Shown in pieces: positions 8,035-16,032 of a DNA stretch of 64,000 bases. Source of the DNA: Cyanobium sp. M30B3 (GTDB lineage Bacteria; Cyanobacteriota; Cyanobacteriia; PCC-6307; Cyanobiaceae); the NCBI GenBank assembly GCA_018399015.1, contig CP073761.1, positions 2,046,001-2,110,000 on the forward strand, given 5' to 3'. The notes beneath the pieces are model-generated. The model was not told the origin of the DNA and ran no database searches. It was given only the letters and a program-made list of their open reading frames with translations. The stretch's first letter is position 1; each line of letters opens with the position of its first letter. The translations under genes were made by a program, and so were the position numbers.

Positions 8035-8184
8035 ACTCCTCAAGCAGAGCGCGATTCACGAGCAACAGCTACCGCATTGGGTGATCATGGGCAAGTCGGG
8101 AAGTTCCCCATAGAAGCAGCGCACAGAGGATCTTCCGAGCAGTGCAATACTCCTTACGCTGATGCCATACGCAACCAACAAGCC

Positions 8185-8565
8185 ATGCTTACCGGATCAG
8201 ACCTGCTCGCCAAAGTCAAGGAGCTCGGCGATGCCTCCAAGTCCGAACTGGTGCGAGCCTGCGGCTACGTGAGCACCAAGAAGGACGGCAGCGAGCGCCT
8301 CAACTTCACCGCCTTCTATGAAGCGCTGCTGGAGGCCAAGGGCATGAGCCTGGGTGATGGCGGCAAGGACCGCGCCAAGCCCGGCCGCGGACTGAGCTAC
8401 ATGGCCAAGGTGCATTTCAACGGCAACCTGATGATCGGCAAGGCCTACACCGACCAGCTGGGCCTGAAGCCCGGCGACGAGTTCGAGATCAAGCTGGGGC
8501 GCAAGCAGATCCAGCTGCTGCCGCTGGGCTCAACGGCAGAGGGGGACACAGCCGCCGTCGCGTAA
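8185..8565 (+). CDS. cyAbrB-type transcriptional regulator
   Basis: A 126-residue member of the cyanobacterial AbrB-like family (cyAbrB), which binds DNA widely and tunes carbon/nitrogen and other genes. Visible: TGSDLLAKVKELGDASKSEL, CGYVSTKKDG, FYEALLEAKG, and the C-terminal AbrB-type strand region LGLKPGDEFEIKLGRKQIQL. ATG 8185 fits the family N-terminus; the upstream extension to 8077 does not. A strong hairpin terminator lies about 115 bases past its stop. A fragment of a related gene is at 20940-21005. Confidence 0.88.
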   Translation: MLTGSDLLAKVKELGDASKSELVRACGYVSTKKDGSERLNFTAFYEALLEAKGMSLGDGGKDRAKPGRGLSYMAKVHFNGNLMIGKAYTDQLGLKPGDEFEIKLGRKQIQLLPLGSTAEGDTAAVA

Positions 8566-8680
8566 CCGTTGATTGCGATCAACTGCGCTTTCCGCCAAGT
8601 CAGTTGCACCTTGGAAACGAGGCGTCAGTGCCTTTGACGCCCATCAGAGCCCCGGCTGGCAGTGCACGGCGGCTCCGGAG

Positions 8681-8708
8681 AACCCCCGCCCGCCGCGGGG
8701 GTTTTCTG
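8681..8708 (+). terminator. Intrinsic terminator
   Basis: AACCCCCGC (8681-8689) pairs perfectly with GCGGGGGTT (8695-8703) across a 5-base loop, followed by TTCTGTT. It would end the cyAbrB transcript and could also act on the minus-strand gene at 8745. Confidence 0.8.
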
Positions 8709-8744
8709 TTGGCAGGGCCCAGGGGAAGCCAGGACCGGGCCGCT

Positions 8745-9011
8745 TCAGCTGGGGAGCTCGCAGAGCAGGGGGCAGAGCAGCGGCGCCGGCAGGCGGCAGG
8801 TGCGCCAGTTGCCATCACCGGTGGCCACATCCACCCCGATCAGCTGGGCGGCGTGGTGGTGGGCATCGGCCAGGGGCTCCACCCAGGCAATCGCATCGGC
8901 GATCGCCTCATCGAGGCTGCCGTACTGACCGTCGAGCTGGCGGTGCGGTTCACAGCCGCTGTCGATCAGGCGATAGCGGGAGAGCACGGCCTGGCTGCTG
9001 AAACGCTGCAT
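8745..9011 (-). CDS. Conserved hypothetical protein
   Basis: From ATG 9011 an 88-residue soluble protein beginning MQRFSSQAVLSRYRLIDSG, with an acidic helix YGSLDEAIADAIAW. It resembles small hypothetical proteins of Synechococcus, but no function is known. The competing plus-strand frame has a biased, unlikely composition. The longer frame back to 9092 is less likely. Confidence 0.55.
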   Translation of the reverse strand: MQRFSSQAVLSRYRLIDSGCEPHRQLDGQYGSLDEAIADAIAWVEPLADAHHHAAQLIGVDVATGDGNWRTCRLPAPLLCPLLCELPS

Positions 9012-9219
9012 CGTCTGTCTTTCTGGAAGGTCACCATCGGCGCTTCTGCGGGGTTGGTCTGTAGCGGGGAGATCATTGAGATCAGTCTTCACGGCAGGGC
9101 TGCAGAGATCAGGAACGCGGTCTCAACGGTGATCTTCGGCGGGGCTGCCGCACTGCGCAGCGCCCATGTCGAGCCGTGAGGCCTTCCCCAGCGAGGCAGG
9201 GAAGGCACTAAGGTGAACA

Positions 9220-9240
9220 GAAGTCCTGTACAGCTCAGTG
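9220..9240 (+). promoter_or_regulatory. Candidate YefM-type operator (TGTACA palindrome)
   Basis: TGTACA at 9227-9232 within cctgtacag lies 5 bases before the GTG start of the antitoxin gene. YefM-YoeB operators in other bacteria contain TGTACA cores bound by YefM, so autoregulation is likely. The match is short and the inference rests on position. Confidence 0.5.
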
Positions 9241-9513
9241 GCGATCGAAACCACCTACACGGCAGCCCGTGAGCAGCTCAAGGCCCTGATGGACAGGGTG
9301 GTGGCGAATCGCGAAGTGGTGATGGTGCGGCGCCGCCAAGGGGGAGATGTGGCCATCGTGGCGGCAGAAGAGCTGGAAGGTCTGCTGGAAACGGCCCACC
9401 TGCTCCGCTCGCCACGCAATGCTGCTCGCCTGCTCGCGGCGCTGGAACGCGCCCGCGATGAGAGCCTTCCCACCTTGCGGATGGACGATCTGGAGGCACG
9501 TCTGGAGGCATGA
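9238..9513 (+). CDS. yefM: YefM/Phd-family antitoxin
   Basis: A 91-residue antitoxin starting at GTG 9238. The N-terminal Phd/YefM fold is clear: TTYTAAREQLKALMDRV, then REVVMVRRRQGGDVAIVAAE and a C-terminal helix that would cover the toxin. It binds its own promoter and neutralises the YoeB-like toxin encoded next, with which it shares an ATGA overlap. Confidence 0.9.
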   Translation: MAIETTYTAAREQLKALMDRVVANREVVMVRRRQGGDVAIVAAEELEGLLETAHLLRSPRNAARLLAALERARDESLPTLRMDDLEARLEA

Positions 9514-9776
9514 GCAGCCAGCGGGAGGCGGTGTGCCATCCGGAATTCCTGGAAGACCTCCAGCACTGGATCGAGGTTGATCGCCGGACAGCCCGCCGGC
9601 TGCTTGAGCTGATGAAGGCCGTGCTGCGCGATCCTTTCACTGGCATCGGCAAACCGGAGCCTCTCAAATACCTCGGCTCAGGCGTGTGGTCGCGACGCAT
9701 CACCCAGGAACACCGCTGCGTGTACCTCGTGAAGACGGATCGGATCGAGTTCCTGCAAGGCCGCTATCACTACTGA
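9510..9776 (+). CDS. yoeB: YoeB-family toxin (ribosome-dependent mRNA endoribonuclease)
   Basis: An 88-residue RelE-superfamily toxin with the YoeB end region: IGKPEPLKYLGSGVWSRRIT, then HRCVYLVKTDRIEFLQGRYHY. YoeB has conserved Glu, Arg and a C-terminal His-Tyr; all have counterparts here. It cleaves mRNA on the ribosome and is held inactive by YefM. It directly follows the antitoxin. Confidence 0.9.
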   Translation: MSSQREAVCHPEFLEDLQHWIEVDRRTARRLLELMKAVLRDPFTGIGKPEPLKYLGSGVWSRRITQEHRCVYLVKTDRIEFLQGRYHY

Positions 9777-9871
9777 TGGCCAACCAGAGGCCGCCCGGCA
9801 CAGCTGCCGTCCTTCGCAAGAGCAGCCCCCCGAGCAGCGGCATATTCACGGAGGCTGGCCGCAGTTTCGTG

Positions 9872-10792
9872 ATGCCTGCCGTGCCCGCCGCGCCGCCCAG
9901 CTACCAACCGCCAGCGGCCCTGGCGGACCTGCACATCCTCGATCTGCTCGAGCTCACCGAGTCGCAGGAGCGGGCCGCCGCTGCCCTGGCCGTGCACCAA
10001 TCCACAGTGAGCCGCAGCCTGCAGCTGTTGCGGCGGGACTTCAAGTTGGTGCCGCGGCGCAAGCAACCGGTGTGCCGGCACGGCCATAACGCCTGCGTGC
10101 ACTACCTGCGGCTGGCGTATCGGGAGCACCGGCTGATGGCGGGGCTGCTGCGGATCGGCAGCGATGTGCTGCACCACACCCTGCTGCAGGGCCTGGCAGG
10201 CGTGCAACGGGTACCGCCCCGCTTTCGCAGCGCGGAGCAGTGGGTGGAGCTGCTGCGCCATGGCCTGCTCGATGGGGCTATCCTCAGTTCCTTCTCCCTG
10301 GCCAGCCCACTGCCAGCTGAGAAGGAACCGGTGTGGGCAGGAATCAGCGTGTTGCCGCTCGGCTGCATCGGCCTGCAGTTGGTGGCTCAGCCCCCCCACA
10401 CCAGGCAGGTGTTGCTGCCCCACCGCACGACGCTGCCACTGCTGCACAAGCGGATGGAAGCCCAGGGATTTGGCGTGGAGCAGCAGCCCCTGGCCAGTCA
10501 GGAGCCGGATGCCTGGCTGAAGCGGGCCCGCGACCGCCAGCTGGCGCTGCCTGTGGTGCCGGAGCTGGTGGGGCGGCAGTGGCTGCGCAGCAACCGCCTG
10601 GTGCCGGTGGTGGATCAGCCGGCACTGGAGGAGCAGCTCTGGCTGCTGCTACCCCAGGGGGCGGGGGAGACCGCGGCAGCGCTGCTGTGCTGGCAGGGGC
10701 TTAGTTGGCGGGTGGCCAGGGCAACGGCGATACAGAGAGTGCGTCCTGCAGCCAGGTCAGCCAAAAGCACACCGAAATGGGATGGCTCATGA
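9872..10792 (+). CDS. LysR-like transcriptional regulator
   Basis: About 306 residues. The N-terminal winged helix-turn-helix is visible as LHILDLLELTESQERAAAAL and HQSTVSRSLQLLRRDF. The rest resembles a LysR substrate-binding region but is divergent and lacks a clear ligand signature. ATG 9872 is favoured; ATG 9776 would overlap the toxin stop and add a disordered leader. The target is unknown. Confidence 0.7.
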   Translation: MPAVPAAPPSYQPPAALADLHILDLLELTESQERAAAALAVHQSTVSRSLQLLRRDFKLVPRRKQPVCRHGHNACVHYLRLAYREHRLMAGLLRIGSDVLHHTLLQGLAGVQRVPPRFRSAEQWVELLRHGLLDGAILSSFSLASPLPAEKEPVWAGISVLPLGCIGLQLVAQPPHTRQVLLPHRTTLPLLHKRMEAQGFGVEQQPLASQEPDAWLKRARDRQLALPVVPELVGRQWLRSNRLVPVVDQPALEEQLWLLLPQGAGETAAALLCWQGLSWRVARATAIQRVRPAARSAKSTPKWDGS

Positions 10793-10941
10793 GTACACCT
10801 ACTCAATCTCGACGCGTCGGACAACGAACAGCAGTTGCCCTCAATCGGGCGCCTAAAGGTACGCCGAGGGGCAAAAATCTGAAACTATGCAACTTCTGCA
10901 TGGTTTCGAGCGGTGGCATAGCCAGTCGCCCTGATGGCGGT

Positions 10942-11210
10942 TACACCGGCATGGCAGGATGGTCGGCCCACAGCTCCCACTGGCGGCGCTGCTGCGCCTC
11001 GTGCCGCTCGGCATCGCGCTGATCGAGCTGGCGGCAGCGCTCCAGCCAGGGCGCACTAATCGCCCCGCTGAGCTCAAAGCTGCGCATCACGTGACCTGCC
11101 CGGGCTGGATCGCTGGCGCCCAGCAGAGCCGCCAGCTGGCCGGGCCGCAGGCCCCGCTCCTGGCGCAGCGCAGCGAAATAGCGCGAGAGGTGGCTGCTCC
11201 GCCCTGCCCA
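10942..11210 (-). pseudogene. Remnant of a helix-turn-helix-like gene without start codon
   Basis: On the minus strand the frame from 11210 to TAA 10942-10944 is open for 89 codons and reads like protein: LSRYFAALRQERGLRPGQLA, then LLGASDPARAG and MRSFELSGAI, ending in a Gln/Arg-rich helix. The first half resembles a DNA-binding helix-turn-helix. A TGA lies directly upstream and no ATG, GTG or TTG begins the frame before the conserved part, so the 5' end appears lost. The source family is not certain. Confidence 0.5.
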
Positions 11211-11517
11211 TCAACTCCCGTGAGGCTTTGGCCCTTGGGGTTCCAGGATTGACCACCTTGCCCAGCAGGAACGGAGGGCAGGTTGGTGACCGGCAATCCC
11301 CTGGAGGATTGGCGCCGGTGCTCGGGATGAACGGAGCGAACTCCTTGCTTGGAAGTTACCGCCAAAAGGCCTGAGCTGCGGTGCGTTCGCGCGAGCGACG
11401 AGCAGGCTTTTTCGGCTGCAGCTTGTTCCCCTGTGCGTGGTTCGCAGGAGTACGGGTGCCGAACCGTGACCCCTGGCCAACACTGCCCCATGTAGTCCTG
11501 TTCAGCAGCGCAGACCC
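11211..11517. other. Gene-free stretch
   Basis: Only short overlapping frames of skewed composition on both strands; no motif, repeat or RNA was recognised. Confidence 0.4.
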
Positions 11518-11811
11518 ATGGCCAGGGCACCCTCCTCTCCCAGGCTTCTGCTGTTCAGGGGGCTGGCTGTCCTTTCCCTTTTGCTGCCGGTGGCCTGCGC
11601 GAACAGCACCCGCTCCTGTGCCGTGACCCAGTGGCACCAGGGCTGCACCAGGCTGCCCCTCGGCCTCGATGACGATCGCTACGCCAAGGCCCTGGCCTAT
11701 GGGCGGGGCTATCGCTGCAGCATCACTCCGATCGCCGGCGCCTCCACCGAGCAGATGGAGCTGCGCATCCAGGCCGCGGACGCCTTGCTGCCCTTGATGT
11801 TGCGCCGGTGA
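11518..11811 (+). CDS. Small exported or lipoprotein-like protein
   Basis: A 97-residue product with basic N-terminus and hydrophobic core GLAVLSLLLPVACANS, which could be a signal peptide or a poor lipobox ending at Cys. The mature part has three further Cys (SCAVTQWHQGC, RC). No family is recognised. The end overlaps a GTG start of another short frame. Confidence 0.5.
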   Translation: MARAPSSPRLLLFRGLAVLSLLLPVACANSTRSCAVTQWHQGCTRLPLGLDDDRYAKALAYGRGYRCSITPIAGASTEQMELRIQAADALLPLMLRR

Positions 11812-12059
11812 GCATCCCCCAGTGGATCAGCGAGGCCAATCGTCGCCGCTCCCTGCTGCCACCAGAGGTGCAGGAGGTGCTGCAACGCCACGAGCAGGCC
11901 TCGCAGCAGCCCGGAGTACGAGCGGAGCCGACACCAGGAGGGGTGCGGCCACGGAGCACCTCAGCACCACCGTTAAGCGTCATCAGTTGTCGCCGCCAGC
12001 CGCCAGCCGCCAGAGCCTGCCCTCTTGCCCCTCCCCTGGGCCTCAGATCAGCGGCCTGA
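11808..12059 (+). CDS. Short hypothetical protein, doubtful
   Basis: Starts at GTG 11808, overlapping the previous stop as GTGA. The first 40 residues (for example ISEANRRRSLLPPEVQEVLQ) look like a helical protein, while the remainder is low-complexity. The gene overlaps the end of a convergent gene by 17 bases. It may be real only in its first half. Confidence 0.3.
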   Translation: MSIPQWISEANRRRSLLPPEVQEVLQRHEQASQQPGVRAEPTPGGVRPRSTSAPPLSVISCRRQPPAARACPLAPPLGLRSAA

Positions 12060-12414
12060 TCTGCAGGGTCGCCGCGCGCAGCTCGAAGTGATTGAAGCTG
12101 GGCCACCAGCGGAAGGGCCGCAGCTGGTTGTCCTCCAGCACCACCCCGCTCACGCGCTGGCTGACGCTGTCCCAGCGCCAGTCCACCAGGGCCGCACCGG
12201 CCGTGGTGTGCAGCGGCAGGATCTGCTCCAGCCGCCGGCGCAGGAACGAGGGCCGCAGCCGGTCGCAGAACTGCCCCACCAGCTGGGGATGGCGTTTGCG
12301 TCGCTGCTGGCGTCGCCGCCGACGGGCGTGCAGGCCGGCCAGGCCGGCAATCGAGATCACCACCTCGCCAGCTGCCTCAGATGCGGGCGATCGGCTGAGC
12401 ACCGGCGCCGCCAT
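12043..12414 (-). CDS. Conserved hypothetical protein
   Basis: A soluble, Arg-rich protein, with PQLVGQFCDRLRPSFLRRRL, AALVDWRWDSVSQRV and LRPFRWWPSFNHFEL. ATG 12414 overlaps the preceding DUF2811 gene by 38 bases; GTG 12363 or 12360 would remove the overlap and may be the true start. Tight arrangement with DUF2811 suggests co-transcription. Function unknown. Confidence 0.5.
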   Translation of the reverse strand: MAAPVLSRSPASEAAGEVVISIAGLAGLHARRRRRQQRRKRHPQLVGQFCDRLRPSFLRRRLEQILPLHTTAGAALVDWRWDSVSQRVSGVVLEDNQLRPFRWWPSFNHFELRAATLQIRPLI

Positions 12415-12628
12415 CGCGCTGGAACAGGCCGTCGAGGTAGTGGCGGCTCACGGCCCGGTCGCTGCAGCCGTGCTGGAACAGGAAGCCGGCCACCGCCGCC
12501 TGCAGCAGGCGGTACTGATCCCAGTTGGGACGGCTGCTGATGAACTCCCGCATCGCCTCGTACAGGTCCTCCGGGAACTCGTTGACGACGCTCACGTGGG
12601 CCGGGAGATGGTCGGGGATCTGGCTCAT
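12377..12628 (-). CDS. DUF2811 protein
   Basis: An 83-residue protein beginning MSQIPDHLPAHVSVVNEFPE, followed by LYEAMREFISSRPNWDQYRL and AVAGFLFQHGCSDRAVSRHY, which matches the small cyanobacterial DUF2811 family. ATG 12628 gives the family N-terminus. Function unknown. Confidence 0.8.
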   Translation of the reverse strand: MSQIPDHLPAHVSVVNEFPEDLYEAMREFISSRPNWDQYRLLQAAVAGFLFQHGCSDRAVSRHYLDGLFQRDGGAGAQPIARI

Positions 12629-13069
12629 GCACGGCTCGCGTTGACCACCCCATAAATCCACGGCCAGGGCTTCCCCGTCAAAGCGGCGGAATGACTCCGT
12701 GATCTGTGCGTCTCACCGCTGGAATTGATAGCTGGTCTTGCTTTTCGGCCTGTGCGGAGCCAGCAGGCGCTGCTACAGGCGGCCGCTTGGGGCGCGGTCA
12801 AGGGGAGGGCGATTTTCCCCACGTCCTGAGGCACTGGCGGCAGCCACCGCTGGGTCTCAGTCCATCAACCTGTGGAAAAGCCCCTGTTTTTGGTGGGAAA
12901 ACGCTGATTTTCGGGGAAAACGTGTTCGCTCAGCACTGCTGATCGGTGCCCTGTTCCGCTGCAGCAATGCCTATGGCCTGCCCCGGTTCAGCCGCAGCAC
13001 TGCAGCACTGGTGCGCAATTGAACGCATGGCCGCCCAGGGCACCGCTCGATGCACCCTCCACAGCCAAC
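12629..13069. other. Gene-free stretch
   Basis: No gene is supported. It contains three ggaaaa strings (12874, 12896, 12915) in an A/T-richer patch; their spacing is uneven and no origin or operator is implied. Confidence 0.4.
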
Positions 13070-13939
13070 ATGCAGGGCAGAGAATTCGCCGTGGTTGCCG
13101 CCGTGCTCCTCGCGATTGGCTGCAGGCTGGAGATCCGCTGCGCCTCCGCCACACCCCTGCTGGCCCTGGTGCACCCCCACAGCAGCCTGCTGCCCGAGCT
13201 GCGCAGCCCGGAACGGGTGCAGCTGCAGCCGGACCGCACCTACGAACTGCTCAGCGATAGCGCCGGCAACCGCTGGAGCCGGCTGATCGCCTCCGCCGGT
13301 GTGACCACCTTCTCCTACGAGGCCTGGATTGAAAGGCCAGGCAGCACCGACCCGGTGGTACCCGCCGCCCGGGCCTGCGCGGTGCAGGCGCTGCCGGTGG
13401 ACACCTATCCCCTGCTCAACCCCAGCCCCTACTGCGACACCGCCGCCCTGATGACCTTTGCCTGGAACACATTCGCGGGGGTGCCCGCCGGCTGGGGGCG
13501 GGTGCAGGCCATCTGCGACTGGGTGCACCAGCACATCCGCTTCGACTACGGGGCGGTGGCGCCGGAGAAGACCGCCAGCGACACCCTGCGCGATCGCGCC
13601 GGCGTGTGCCGCGATTTCGCCCACCTCGCCATCAGCCTCTGCCGCTGCCTCAACATCCCCGCCCGCTACTGCACCGGCTACCTCGGCTACACCGGCATCC
13701 CGGTGGGAGAGGCGCCCGTGGATTTCTCCGCCTGGTTTGAGGTGTTTCTCGAGAGCCGCTGGCATGTGTTCGACGCCCGCCACAACATCCCGCGCTGCGG
13801 CCGGGTGCTGATCGCCCGCGGCCGCGATGCCGCCGATGTGCCCTTCCTGCGCTCCTTCGGGGTGCATGAGCTGCTGGGCTTTGCCGTGACCACCGAGAGC
13901 GTGGCGGCCGAACCGCAGGGGTTGAACCACTTGGTCTGA
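13070..13939 (+). CDS. Transglutaminase-like cysteine protease-fold protein
   Basis: A 289-residue protein of the bacterial transglutaminase-like superfamily. The N-terminal ~110 residues form the usual beta domain. The catalytic Cys is in RAGVCRDFAHLAISLCR, followed by PARYCTGYLGYTG and the His/Asp region SAWFEVFLESRWHVFDARHN. Such proteins act as proteases or amide hydrolases; the substrate is unknown. ATG 13070 is the first good start; the longer frame uses TTG 13019. It stands alone beside decayed vapBC. Confidence 0.88.
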   Translation: MQGREFAVVAAVLLAIGCRLEIRCASATPLLALVHPHSSLLPELRSPERVQLQPDRTYELLSDSAGNRWSRLIASAGVTTFSYEAWIERPGSTDPVVPAARACAVQALPVDTYPLLNPSPYCDTAALMTFAWNTFAGVPAGWGRVQAICDWVHQHIRFDYGAVAPEKTASDTLRDRAGVCRDFAHLAISLCRCLNIPARYCTGYLGYTGIPVGEAPVDFSAWFEVFLESRWHVFDARHNIPRCGRVLIARGRDAADVPFLRSFGVHELLGFAVTTESVAAEPQGLNHLV

Positions 13940-14079
13940 GCCGCTCAGCCCAGAACCACCAGCAGCGGCGGCGGGACAATGACCCATCAGGTCTTGGCCC
14001 AGGTGTTTGCACCCGGCACCGGGCGCCCGATTGCAGGGCACCAGGGTGAATCGGCTGATGGGCACCGGCGACATGCCCG

Positions 14080-14335
14080 GCCACCAACCGGCAGCCGGGC
14101 CAGGTGATGAACGACCTGGTGATGCTGTCCTCATCGCTGAGGGCATCGATGCACTGGGGGCACCTGGGGTGGACGGTTCCTGCTCAGATCGATGGGGATG
14201 GTGGTGTCGAGCAGGTCGATCACAGGGCTTCCCTGTCCTGCACCGGCAGCTTGTCGGCCTGCTGCGGAACTCCGCGGGAATGGGCACGGCCTGGCTGTTG
14301 CCGTTCATGAACACACGGCTGGGCAGCACATCCAT
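14080..14335 (-). pseudogene. Decayed vapBC toxin-antitoxin pair
   Basis: From ATG 14335 the minus strand reads a VapB-type start, SRVFMNGNSQAVPIPAEFR, then loses frame. A GTG at 14223 opens a VapC/PIN-like start, IDLLDTTIPIDLSRNRPPQV, with an Asp in the expected place, and continues as DALSDEDSITRSFITWPG before losing similarity; later PIN acidic residues are missing. Both genes therefore look broken. The intervening bases keep the GTGA overlap typical of vapBC. Confidence 0.55.
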
Positions 14336-14559
14336 CGCACCATCCCCCGGTGTGGACAGCAAGCCATCGGGCGCCCTGGCACTGGCCGCAGCAGCAAAGC
14401 CAGTGACGCCGCCCTGGAGCACCTGGAGCAGCGGCTCCGATCGGCTGGAGCAGCTCGTGCTGCTGATCGCCCTGCAGGTGGATGTCCCGCCAGAGGCGAT
14501 CGCCCAGCTGGCCGCCCCGGCTGCCGATCCCCTGGAACAGAACCACGGCTGAGCAGACA

Positions 14560-14590
14560 CATGCCCGGGGCCAACGCTCCGGGCTTTGTT
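14560..14590 (-). terminator. Hairpin terminator after membrane-protein gene (copy 2)
   Basis: Minus-strand aacaaa-GCCCGG, 10-base loop, CCGGGC. It is the counterpart of the hairpin at 5727-5759 and lies just past the stop of the membrane-protein gene. Confidence 0.65.
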
Positions 14591-14606
14591 GTGCGGCGGG
14601 ACGGGC

Positions 14607-14849
14607 TCAGCCCACAGCCGGCCGGCGCTTCTGCGTGCTGACGATCGCGGCACCAGCAGCGGCCAACACCAGGCCGCCGCTGATGGCCAGGAACACCAGG
14701 GTCTGCAGCAGCAGCAGGAAGAGTCCAATGGCCGAGCCCGTTGCGATCTGCACCCTGGCCTTGATCAACAGGGTGAGCAGCAACAACACCGTGGCCTTGA
14801 GGGCCAGCACCTTGGCTGGGTTGAATGGGCAGAGAGGGTTCAGAAGCAC
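14607..14849 (-). CDS. Small two-helix membrane protein (copy 2)
   Basis: An 80-residue protein from GTG 14849, the same length and layout as the copy at 5450-5692: LLNPLCPF at the start, two hydrophobic helices and the end STQKRRPAVG. The frame is intact although the DUF1651 gene in front of it is damaged. The longer frame from 14960 runs through DUF1651 remnants in a shifted frame and is not the likely start. Confidence 0.6.
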   Translation of the reverse strand: MLLNPLCPFNPAKVLALKATVLLLLTLLIKARVQIATGSAIGLFLLLLQTLVFLAISGGLVLAAAGAAIVSTQKRRPAVG

Positions 14850-14999
14850 GACGGTTGTCCTGGTGTCCCCATACTGGCGACGGGGCGTCCGGCCGGTGGC
14901 TTCACCTGGGGTGGCGGTGTCCACTGGGCCTCGCATCGCCTGCTCGCGGGTGCTCTCCATGCGGCATTTGAGTAGCAGCGGCTGGCCTGGGATCAGCTC
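14850..14999 (-). pseudogene. DUF1651 remnant
   Basis: Minus-strand translation gives ELIPGQPLLLKCRMESTREQ, matching the intact DUF1651 gene at 5121. About 15 codons are then missing and, in another frame, EAQWTPPPQVKPPAGRPVAS follows, matching its C-terminus; the stop codon has been changed. The N-terminal part is absent. It is a deletion-damaged inverted copy. Confidence 0.7.
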
Positions 15000-15075
15000 G
15001 CAGGCCCGGGTAACTGGGTGATATCACAGGCCAGCACTTGATGGATGCCCGTTGCCTCCAGCACGGGTGGCTCTC

Positions 15076-15113
15076 TTGGTTTCCGCTGTACCAATTGGTT
15101 CCCGCTGTACCAA
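15076..15113. repeat. Two tandem 19-bp units with inverted ends
   Basis: TTGGTTTCCGCTGTACCAA (15076-15094) is followed directly by TTGGTTCCCGCTGTACCAA (15095-15113). Each unit begins TTGGT and ends ACCAA, so the units and their junction are palindromic. It lies between the DUF1651 remnant and the end of siaD, the edge of the sia block. It could be a recombination or mobile-element end; not identified. Confidence 0.6.
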
Positions 15114-15198
15114 CAAAAGTGCAACGCGCTCTTCGAGCACTTCTATGTGCGCTATCCCGAGCTAAATGCAAGCATCTACGTTGTGGTCGCTGGTCTGC

Positions 15199-16032
15199 TT
15201 AGGGGCGGATCGTCCCCTCAGTGGCATTCGCCACCATGAAACGGTCGCGGCCAGCAACCTTGGCAGCCAGCAAAGCATGATCAGCCCTGCGGTAAACCTC
15301 GGTGTACTCCTCGCCAGCGAGATGTTCAGCCACGCCGATACTCACCCGCGGCTGCACCGCACCCGCTGGAAAATCCACCGTCAACCGCCGCACGGTGTCC
15401 AACATCCGCTGGGCCACCAGTTGGGCCGTGGCCAGATCCGCGCCGGCCAGTAGGGCCAGGAATTCCTCTCCACCCCAGCGCGCGCAGCAGTCGTAGTCCC
15501 TCAGCCCCTGCTGCAGGGCCTGCGCGAGAGCAACGAGCACCTTGTCGCCGGCTTCATGGCCATGGGTGTCGTTAATCGTCTTGAAGCGATCCACATCCAT
15601 GGCGAGCAGGGAATAGGTGGTGTTGTCGCGCTGGGTGCGGTGATCCTCGCGGCGACAGCGGTCCACAATCAACCGTCGGTTGGGAAGGCCGGTGAGCTGG
15701 TCATGGGTGGATGCTTTCTTCAGCGCCTTGTTGAGGTCGTTGAGCATCGCCTGGTAGCGATCTGAAATCCGGATCGCTTTCTCCAGCTTGCGGATCTGCA
15801 GGTCGTAGCGTTGGGAGATGTAATGCACCCGCTGCTGGACGTCTGTCTGATAGCGATCCGAAATTTGGGTGATCCTCTCCAACCGGAGTAGCTGTTGCTC
15901 CATCCGCTCCAGAATCTCCGCCAAGGCATCACGCAGCGGATGGTCCCGATAACGCTCATCCGCCAGCAATTGGGCGACTCGCTGCTCAAGCTCGTCCTCT
16001 GGTCCCCAGGGGCGGAATGGATTCATCGGCAC
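15199..16032 (-). CDS. siaD: SiaD-like diguanylate cyclase
   Basis: The N-terminal ~110 residues form a coiled coil with repeated RISDRYQ-type heptads, without receiver or membrane segments. The GGDEF domain follows: THDQLTGLPNRRLIVDR, MDVDRFKTINDTHGHEAGD and the active motif GGEEF. It makes c-di-GMP from two GTP. In Pseudomonas, SiaD is activated by direct binding of unphosphorylated SiaC. It is the last gene of siaABCD; GTG 16032 overlaps the siaC stop by one base (TAGTG), with ATG 16026 as alternative. Confidence 0.9.
   Translation of the reverse strand: MPMNPFRPWGPEDELEQRVAQLLADERYRDHPLRDALAEILERMEQQLLRLERITQISDRYQTDVQQRVHYISQRYDLQIRKLEKAIRISDRYQAMLNDLNKALKKASTHDQLTGLPNRRLIVDRCRREDHRTQRDNTTYSLLAMDVDRFKTINDTHGHEAGDKVLVALAQALQQGLRDYDCCARWGGEEFLALLAGADLATAQLVAQRMLDTVRRLTVDFPAGAVQPRVSIGVAEHLAGEEYTEVYRRADHALLAAKVAGRDRFMVANATEGTIRP

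Noticed and set aside
12874-12920. Three ggaaaa strings resembling iterons
   Set aside because: Spacing is uneven (22 and 19) and the flanks do not match, so an origin or operator is not supported.
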